From: UBA6109 sp035366835
GTDB taxonomy: Bacteria; Desulfobacterota; Syntrophia; Syntrophales; UBA6109
Assembly (NCBI GenBank): GCA_035366835.1
Contig: DAOSIS010000015.1
Coordinates: 25,117 to 89,116, forward strand
Direction of reading: 5' to 3'
DNA length: 64,000 nt
The notes beneath the pieces were generated by a model. That model was not told where the DNA came from, did not search any database, and worked only from the letters and a program-made list of their open reading frames with translations. The position numbers were made by a program, and so were the translations under genes. Below are positions 58,342 through 64,000 of the stretch, in pieces. How positions within the stretch are numbered: position 1 is the stretch's first letter; every line of letters begins with the position of its first letter.

Positions 58342-59529
58342 ATGCGCATCACATCGGAAAGCATCAAGGTGGGACATCCGGATATCGTGGCGGACATGAT
58401 CGCGGCCAACATCATCGCCGAGATCCTCGACGAGGAAAAGAAACTGGGGGTGGGGCTCCAAAACATGCCCCATTGCGGTCTGGAGGTCTTCCTCGGCAGG
58501 GGCCTGTGCCTTGTCGGCGGAGAAGTCACGACCCGCGCCAAGGTGGATGTCGAGCGGTCCGTCAGGAAGACGGTCCTCGATCTCGGATACGGGGACGTAG
58601 CCGTCGGGCTCGACGGCAGCACCATGAAGATCCTCAACGAAATCATCCCGCAGTCTCCGGACATCAACCAGGGGACGAGCGCCGTCCTGAATGTCAACCA
58701 GGAGGTCGGGGCCGGCGATCAGGGCATCATGTACGGCTTCGCCTGCGACGAGACGCCGGAGCTTCTGCCGCTGCCGTACGTGCTGGTCAACCGGATGATG
58801 CGGGTCTTCGAGACCTGCGGCGATCCGGCCTTTGCGCCCGACGGGAAGGGCCAGGTCTCCATCGAATACGACGAAGAGACGAGGCGCCCCGTTCGCGTCG
58901 CGAAATGCCTCATGTCCAACGCCATCGACTACCGCCACGTGGACAAGGCAAACAAGGACGGCGTCCGCGAAAAGGCGCGGAAGATCGCCTTCGATTGCCT
59001 CGGAAAATGGGCGGATTCCCACACGGAGTTTCTCTTCAATCCCACCGGTGAATGGCAGGCCGTCAATTCCTGCAGCGCCGCCGATTCGGGCGTGACCGGG
59101 CGCAAACTCGTCGTGCAGTTTTACGGCGGCTATCCGGGGGCGCAGGTCGGGGGAGGCGCCGTCGTGAACAAATCGCCGGAGAAGGTGGACTGCTCGGCGG
59201 CCTTCGGCGCCCGGTACGTGGCGAAGAACATCGTGGCTTCGGGGTTGGCGAAGAAGTGCTCGGTGCAGCTCTCCTACGCGATCGGCGTGGCGAAGCCGTT
59301 TTCCGTCTATGTGGACACTTTCGGAACGGGCGCCGTTTCAAACTGCGTGCTGGCTGGAGTCATCGACAAGATCTTCGATCTCACCCCCGGCGGGATGATC
59401 CGCCGCTTCGATCTTCTGAGCGGCGACGTCTACCGGAGACTGCCGAAGACCTTCTTCCTGGACGACTATCCCTGGGAAAAAACGGATCTCGCGGAGGAGA
59501 TCCGGAAAGCGGCGAACGCCTGCGCCTGA
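58342..59529 (+). CDS. metK: S-adenosylmethionine synthetase (methionine adenosyltransferase)
   Basis: This 395-residue protein has RITSESIKVGHPDIVADMIA, EVTTRAKVDVE, VGAGDQGIMYGFACDE, TGRKLVVQFYGGYPGAQVGG and LSYAIGVAKPFSVYVDTFGT, the bacterial MetK signatures. It makes SAM from methionine and ATP. Usual residues are replaced: HPDK is HPDI, GGGAFSGK is GGGAVVNK and DRSAAY is DCSAAF, so it belongs to a divergent branch, but the TGRK, K and D ligand residues remain. AAGGAG lies eight bases before ATG 58342. A riboswitch-like leader and terminator precede it. Confidence 0.92.
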   Translation: MRITSESIKVGHPDIVADMIAANIIAEILDEEKKLGVGLQNMPHCGLEVFLGRGLCLVGGEVTTRAKVDVERSVRKTVLDLGYGDVAVGLDGSTMKILNEIIPQSPDINQGTSAVLNVNQEVGAGDQGIMYGFACDETPELLPLPYVLVNRMMRVFETCGDPAFAPDGKGQVSIEYDEETRRPVRVAKCLMSNAIDYRHVDKANKDGVREKARKIAFDCLGKWADSHTEFLFNPTGEWQAVNSCSAADSGVTGRKLVVQFYGGYPGAQVGGGAVVNKSPEKVDCSAAFGARYVAKNIVASGLAKKCSVQLSYAIGVAKPFSVYVDTFGTGAVSNCVLAGVIDKIFDLTPGGMIRRFDLLSGDVYRRLPKTFFLDDYPWEKTDLAEEIRKAANACA

Positions 59530-59543
59530 AAAAAGCACACGGA

Positions 59544-59567
59544 CCATCGCCCTCCCGAGGGCGATGG
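59544..59567. terminator. Hairpin between metK and the convergent small gene
   Basis: CCATCGCCCT (59544-59553) and AGGGCGATGG (59558-59567) form ten base pairs around CCCG. On the minus strand the stem is followed closely by a T-rich stretch (GTGTGCTTTTTT), favouring minus-strand termination of the small gene and patatin. It can also stop metK transcripts. Confidence 0.6.
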
Positions 59568-59568
59568 C

Positions 59569-59856
59569 CTATTTCCCGCCGCCGGCCTCCCTGTCGCCGT
59601 CGGCAGGCGGTTCGGGCCTCCGGCCGTCGCGCCGGAGGTACTGGCGGATTTTCAGCCGGATCGATTCGGGGAGCTTGATGCCGACCGACCTGATCCGGCT
59701 TTCGTATCTGTCGGAGGACCGCGTGTGCTGCGACATGTTGGTGGAGGTCTGGAAGCAGGAACGGACGCTTCTCTCCGGTTCGGAGCGCTGGATCTTGCTG
59801 CCGTAATTCTTCCCCCTCAGCGTGCGGTAACGTTCCGCATCCACGACCGTTTCCAT
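59569..59856 (-). CDS. Hypothetical protein downstream of patatin
   Basis: This 95-residue basic protein reads METVVDAERYRTLRGKNYGS, then MSQHTRSSDRYESRIRSVGI and RLKIRQYLRRDGRRPEPPAD. I do not recognise it. The frame is open farther upstream (HYGEADGRW before the Met) with no standard start codon, so the true start may lie closer to the patatin stop. It follows the patatin gene on the same strand. Coding support is modest. Confidence 0.5.
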   Translation of the reverse strand: METVVDAERYRTLRGKNYGSKIQRSEPERSVRSCFQTSTNMSQHTRSSDRYESRIRSVGIKLPESIRLKIRQYLRRDGRRPEPPADGDREAGGGK

Positions 59857-59904
59857 CCAGCGGCCGTCGGCCTCGCCATAGTGGGCGGTTCGCAGGTTCG
59901 GAGC

Positions 59905-60951
59905 TCATCTCTTGAGCAGCGCCTTGATCTGTCCGACGGCCTCAGCGGCCTTCCGGCGGCCCTCGGCGATCGCTTCTTCCACACGGGAGAATTCCAGCGA
60001 ACTGATGTCGGAGACGTCCGGAGCGATGAGGACGTCGTGGTTTTCGTGAGCGAGGATGAGTTTGTTTTTCTGGTACTGTTGAATGTTGGCGGACGCGAGG
60101 AGGACGTCGAAGATGTTCAGGACGTGCGGCCGGGTCGGAGCGGTCTTCTTCGTGCCCCCGCCGAACTGCTCGCGAAGCACTTCGACGAAGTAGGAGTCGC
60201 GGATGGCGTTGCCGTTGAGCCGCCGGAAGATGTTGCGGGCAAGAGGCGCAATGCCGTTTTGAAATATTCCCGAGCCGGCCATGGCCGAAACGCGTTCCAT
60301 GATCCAGGACGGCACGTCCACGTCCCTTTCCAGGACTCTTTTCTCCTCCCGGAGGACGGCTTTGCGGCGGACGCTGTCGAAGCGGTCGGGCATCCGCGGG
60401 TGGAGGTTCACGGCGATGGTGATGTCCGGCGCATAGCGCTTGAGAACATCAAGGGGAAGCGGGTCGGTGACGCCGCCGTCGGTCAGCAGCCGGTCCATGT
60501 GGATGACGGGCTTGAAGATGCCCGGGAGAGAAATGCTTGCCATGACGGCATCGACGAGGGGACCGCGGTCGATGGCCACCGTCTCGCCGGTGTGGAGATC
60601 GGTTGCGACGGCGGCGAATCGGACGGGCAGGTCTTCGATGTTCACATCGCCGAGGATGCTGCGGAGAAACGCCCGGGCTTTCTTCCCCGCCAGGAACCCC
60701 GAGCGGGGGAAAACGGGGTCGACATAGTAGCCGAGGGATTCGCGGAGCGTGAGGTCCCGGACGACGGTCTTGATCTTCCCGAGCGAGCCCGTGGCGTAGA
60801 GGGCGCCGACGAAGGCGCCGGCGCTCGATCCGACGACGATGTCGACGGGGATGCCGTTTTCCCGAAGCACATCCATCACTCCGATGTGGGCGCCTCCCTT
60901 GGCACCGCCCGTGTCGAGCGCGATGCCGACCCGCGGCCTCTTCTTCACCAT
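59905..60951 (-). CDS. Patatin-like phospholipase
   Basis: This 348-residue protein has the oxyanion loop LDTGGAKGGAHIGV, the nucleophile elbow VVGSSAGAFVGALYA (GxSxG) and the catalytic Asp in TDGGVTDPLP. It belongs to the bacterial RssA/YchK-type patatin family of lipid acyl hydrolases. Usual DGG and spacing are kept. It has no signal peptide and should be cytoplasmic, acting at the inner membrane. The small gene at 59569 follows it. Confidence 0.92.
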   Translation of the reverse strand: MVKKRPRVGIALDTGGAKGGAHIGVMDVLRENGIPVDIVVGSSAGAFVGALYATGSLGKIKTVVRDLTLRESLGYYVDPVFPRSGFLAGKKARAFLRSILGDVNIEDLPVRFAAVATDLHTGETVAIDRGPLVDAVMASISLPGIFKPVIHMDRLLTDGGVTDPLPLDVLKRYAPDITIAVNLHPRMPDRFDSVRRKAVLREEKRVLERDVDVPSWIMERVSAMAGSGIFQNGIAPLARNIFRRLNGNAIRDSYFVEVLREQFGGGTKKTAPTRPHVLNIFDVLLASANIQQYQKNKLILAHENHDVLIAPDVSDISSLEFSRVEEAIAEGRRKAAEAVGQIKALLKR

Positions 60952-61166
60952 GCCTTGCCGACCTTCCGCAGCAAAATCGTTGTCCGAGGAATGTCCTGGA
61001 GGAAGCGGCGGGATTTGTCAATATTTTTTCGCGGAGGGAGGATCGATGGATGGGCCGAAGGACTCTTCCCGGGAGTAATGACCGCCCGATGAACAATAGC
61101 CTGCGGGAATCATTGTCATTACGCGCGGGTTATGATAAGGAAGCTGACAGCCGCGAGGGAAAGACG

Positions 61167-62801
61167 ATGGTACGTAAGCGGAAGGTCGGACCGACGCGAA
61201 GTTTCTCCCGGGAAACGGACGAGTTGAAGGCCCGCCTCAAGGAGGCGGAAGAGACCCTGGAGGCCATCCGTTCCGGCGCTGTCGATGCCATCGTTGTCTC
61301 CGGGAAAACGGGGGAAAGGATCTATACCCTCCAAGGGGCTGACCAATCCTACCGGCTCCTCGTCGAATCGATCAGCGAGGGGGCTCTCACGCTGAACGCC
61401 GACGGCACCATCCTTTATGGGAACCTTCAGTTCGCGACCATGCTGGGGATCCCGCTGGATCAAATCATCGGCACATCCTTCTTAGGCTGCCTGTTCGAGG
61501 ACGACCGGCGCGTCATCGAGCGGGTATTCCGCCGGGGAGATCCCGGAATTTCGCGCCATCAGGTGGCCCTGATAACCAGGGAAGGGGAGGGTCTTCCCGT
61601 CCAGTTCTCCCTGAACATCGCGGATATCGCCGGTGACCGGATCTTTACAGCCGTCGTCACGGACCTGGCGGAACAGATCCGTTACCGGGAAATCGTCGAC
61701 GAAGAAAAACTGCTTCGCTCCATCCTGGAACAGGAACCGGTTGGGATCGCCGTATGTGACGCCACCGGGCGGATCATCCGGTGCAGCCGGGCGCTCCATG
61801 AGTTTTGCCACGAGCCTCCCGAAAAGCGCTTCTTCGAGGATCTCCTCGACCTCCGATACGAGGAAAACGGCGGGTGGGAGAAGTTGTTGCCGGCCATTCC
61901 GCTCCAAGGCGTGTCTTTGTCTGTCGTCGACAGCATCCTTCGTTGTCCGGACGGGAAAGTCCGTTATCTCCTGACCAGCGCCGCACCCCTCTTGGACGGG
62001 CATGGGAAAACCGTCGGCTGTCTTATCGTCCTCAGGGACGTCACCGAACGCAAGGCGATGGAAGAGCATCTCGCCGCACAGACGGTCGAACTCCGGACGA
62101 GTCAGGCGCAGCTGATGGATGCGAACAAAGAACTGGAGAGTTTCAGCTATTCCGTTTCTCACGACCTGCGTGCCCCCCTGCGGGCCATCGACGGATACGC
62201 GCGGATGATCATGAGAAAGCAGGGCGACGCGTTCGATGATGAGACCAGAGAGCGGTTCAATCTCATTCGAAAGAACGCCGGCATCATGGGGAAACTGATC
62301 GACGATCTCCTGGCCTTCTCACGCCTGGGCAGAAAGGAATTGCAGGCGACGGCGATCGACATGCGGAAGATGCTGGAGAGCATCTGGGAAGAGCTGCAGG
62401 ACCTCCACCCACATCGGCGGATGATCCTGAAGATCGGCGACTTTCCGCCCGGCTGGGGCGATCCGGCCCTCATCAAGCAGGTCCTTGTCAACCTCCTTTC
62501 CAATGCGGTCAAGTTCACCAGAGGTCGGGAGGAGGCCTTCATCGAAGCGGGCACCTGCATCGAGGACGGTATGACGGCCTATTATATCCGCGACAACGGC
62601 GTCGGCTTCGACATGCGGTACGCAGACAAGCTGTTCAACGTCTTTCAACGGCTTCACGACGCCGATGAATTCGAGGGGACCGGGGTCGGCCTGGCCATCG
62701 TCCTGCGCATCGTCAAACGGCACGGCGGCCGGGTCTGGGCGGACGGAGAAGTGGACAGGGGCGCCGGCTTCTATTTTTCGCTGCCGGCGCGGGGCGGGTG
62801 A
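61167..62801 (+). CDS. PAS-domain sensor histidine kinase
   Basis: This 544-residue soluble kinase starts at ATG 61167 (GAGGGAAAG upstream); ATG 61089 is an in-frame alternative. It has a short coiled coil (about 14-35), two PAS domains (about 50-165 and 175-300), a coiled-coil linker and the HisKA motif FSYSVSHDLRAPLRAIDGYA (His about residue 335). The HATPase domain has the N-box NLLSNAVKFTRG, DNGVGFD and GTGVGLAIV. The H-box and N-box resemble bacteriophytochrome-type kinases. It has no membrane segment. It lies 45 bases upstream of the KaiC-like gene, so the two probably act together. Confidence 0.9.
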   Translation: MVRKRKVGPTRSFSRETDELKARLKEAEETLEAIRSGAVDAIVVSGKTGERIYTLQGADQSYRLLVESISEGALTLNADGTILYGNLQFATMLGIPLDQIIGTSFLGCLFEDDRRVIERVFRRGDPGISRHQVALITREGEGLPVQFSLNIADIAGDRIFTAVVTDLAEQIRYREIVDEEKLLRSILEQEPVGIAVCDATGRIIRCSRALHEFCHEPPEKRFFEDLLDLRYEENGGWEKLLPAIPLQGVSLSVVDSILRCPDGKVRYLLTSAAPLLDGHGKTVGCLIVLRDVTERKAMEEHLAAQTVELRTSQAQLMDANKELESFSYSVSHDLRAPLRAIDGYARMIMRKQGDAFDDETRERFNLIRKNAGIMGKLIDDLLAFSRLGRKELQATAIDMRKMLESIWEELQDLHPHRRMILKIGDFPPGWGDPALIKQVLVNLLSNAVKFTRGREEAFIEAGTCIEDGMTAYYIRDNGVGFDMRYADKLFNVFQRLHDADEFEGTGVGLAIVLRIVKRHGGRVWADGEVDRGAGFYFSLPARGG

Positions 62802-62846
62802 AACGCACACATTCTTGTTTTCACGGCCATTGCAGAGGGACGAACT

Positions 62847-64000
62847 ATGGCGAAAAAGCACGTCAGCAAGTTGGTTCCATTGGCGAAGTGCCCGACCGGC
62901 ATTGCCGGCCTCGATGAGATCACCGGCGGCGGTCTGCCCGAGGGCCGGCCGACCCTCCTGACGGGAAGCGCCGGCTGCGGGAAGACCCTCATGGCGCTGG
63001 AGTTTCTCGTCCGCGGCGCCACGCAGTACAACGAACCGGGCGTCTTCATGGCCTTCGAGGAGACGGCGGAGGAATTGGCCAAGAACGTCGCCTCCCTGGG
63101 TTTCGACCTCGTGAAACTCCAGGCCCGGAAGAAGCTCGCCATCGACTACGTCTACATCGAGCGCAGCGAGATCGAGGACACCGGAGAATACGACCTGGAG
63201 GGCCTCTTCGTCCGCCTGGGCTATGCCATCGATTCGGTAGGGGCCAAGAGGGTGGTTCTGGACACGGTGGAGGCCCTCTTCGCGGCCCTGCCCAACGAGA
63301 ACATCCTCCGCGCCGAACTCCGGCGTCTCTTCCGCTGGCTGAAGGTGCGGGGCGTCACGGCCGTCATCACGGGCGAGCGGGGCGACGGCATGTTGTCGCG
63401 CCACGGCCTGGAGGAGTACGTGGCGGATTGCGTCATCCTCCTCGACTTCCGCGTCCGGGAGCAGATCTCCACCCGGCGGCTGCGCATCGTCAAGTACCGG
63501 GGCTCCACCCACGGCGCGGACGAGTACCCTTTCCTCGTCGAAAAGACGGGCATCTCCATCCTGCCGGTGACATCCCTCGGCCTCAACCATGTGGTTACCT
63601 CGAAGCGCATCTCGTCGGGGATTCCCCGTCTCGACAGGATGCTGGGCGGGAAGGGCTATTACCGCGGAAGCACGATCCTCATCTCGGGGACGGCGGGGAC
63701 AGGGAAGTCCAGTTTCTCGGCGAAGTTCGTCGAGGCCGCCTGCAGGCGCGGCGAGCGCTGCCTCTACTTCTCCTTCGAGGAATCGCCCAGCCAGGTCGCT
63801 CGCAACATGGCCTCCATCGGCATCGACCTGGCCACGCCCGTCAGGAAGGGCCTGCTCAGGTTCCACGCGAGCCGGCCCACCCTCTACGGCCTGGAGACCC
63901 ACCTGATCACGTTTCACAACCTGATCCTGGAGTTCAAGCCCTCGGTGGTCGTCGTGGACCCGATAAGCAACCTGACCGCAGTGGGGACCTCCGCGGAGGT
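62847..64000 (+). CDS. KaiC-like double-ATPase protein, partial
   Basis: The gene runs off the right edge; about 384 codons are visible. It has one RecA-type domain (Walker A GSAGCGKT, about 41-48; FEETAEEL; Walker B RVVLDTVEALF) and the start of a second (SSGIPRLDRMLGGKGYYRGS, Walker A SGTAGTGKSS). This tandem layout with FEE(T/S) is that of KaiC-type proteins outside the cyanobacterial clock. Such proteins often occur with histidine kinases, as here. Whether they cycle by phosphorylation is unknown; autophosphorylation residues of the second domain lie beyond the edge. Confidence 0.9.
   Translation, partial: MAKKHVSKLVPLAKCPTGIAGLDEITGGGLPEGRPTLLTGSAGCGKTLMALEFLVRGATQYNEPGVFMAFEETAEELAKNVASLGFDLVKLQARKKLAIDYVYIERSEIEDTGEYDLEGLFVRLGYAIDSVGAKRVVLDTVEALFAALPNENILRAELRRLFRWLKVRGVTAVITGERGDGMLSRHGLEEYVADCVILLDFRVREQISTRRLRIVKYRGSTHGADEYPFLVEKTGISILPVTSLGLNHVVTSKRISSGIPRLDRMLGGKGYYRGSTILISGTAGTGKSSFSAKFVEAACRRGERCLYFSFEESPSQVARNMASIGIDLATPVRKGLLRFHASRPTLYGLETHLITFHNLILEFKPSVVVVDPISNLTAVGTSAE

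Noticed and set aside
1..64000. tRNA, rRNA, CRISPR, integrase or insertion-sequence genes
   Set aside because: No cloverleaf, repeat-spacer array, transposase or recombinase frame was recognised on either strand by reading. A dedicated scan would be needed to exclude a divergent tRNA.

Overview
The window is a GC-rich bacterial chromosome segment with dense, mostly short-gapped genes. Its content points to an anaerobic Desulfobacterota (former Deltaproteobacteria), possibly Syntrophales-like: a fused flavoprotein-rubredoxin, anaerobic GlpABC, a probable UGA-decoded selenoprotein, PilX/FimT-type minor pilins, and a palindromic repeat of a kind I associate with deltaproteobacteria. No rRNA, tRNA, CRISPR array, transposase or prophage gene was seen. 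The taxonomic call is inference.

Layout. 0-7.7 kb: YgjP-like metallopeptidase (cut by the window edge), cyclophilin-like protein, stand-alone phosphomannose-isomerase cupin, old-yellow-enzyme oxidoreductase, DUF192 protein, YgiQ radical SAM protein, PAS-GGDEF protein and a metallo-beta-lactamase-fold protein. 8-16.4 kb: copper chaperone and CopA ATPase, high-molecular-weight rubredoxin, YggS, Maf, a short heavy-metal-associated protein with an in-frame UGA followed by a SECIS-like hairpin, mannose-1-phosphate guanylyltransferase and an RlmI-like methyltransferase. 16.4-24.9 kb: a peptide or amino-acid-derivative region with two aspartoacylase-like zinc hydrolases, a TRAP-type permease, a periplasmic protein, a DapB-like dehydrogenase, a decayed GntR regulator beside a perfect palindrome, and a gamma-glutamyltransferase.

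25-36.1 kb: type IV pilus material. A minus-strand minor-pilin operon ends in a large pilin-anchored lectin/BACON protein. Then come a glycerophosphodiesterase, remnants of DHH, ugpC and ugpB genes, two sigma54-type major prepilins, and two divergent membrane glycan enzymes (PMT-TPR and O-antigen-ligase-TPR) in lower-GC DNA. 36.2-42 kb: complete glpABC, an L,D-transpeptidase and a DdpX-like dipeptidase. 42.1-50 kb: an iron-type ABC importer, followed on the same strand by a Slam-like TPR/beta-barrel protein and a FecR-domain protein with a TbpB-like C-terminus, a candidate surface-export and iron-uptake locus.

50-64 kb: rhomboid protease, TraB-family protein (apparent CTG start), TrmA/RlmD methyltransferase, a second MBL hydrolase, two unknown small proteins, OMP decarboxylase, D-2-hydroxyacid dehydrogenase, ketopantoate reductase, a metK preceded by a SAM-II-like leader and strong terminator, patatin, PAS histidine kinase and a KaiC-like ATPase that runs off the end.

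The most notable items are the selenoprotein candidate at 13481-13792, the Slam/FecR-TbpB pair at 46536-49850, the pilin-lectin adhesin at 25022-27523, and gene decay plus insertion at the former ugp locus (30.4-31 kb).
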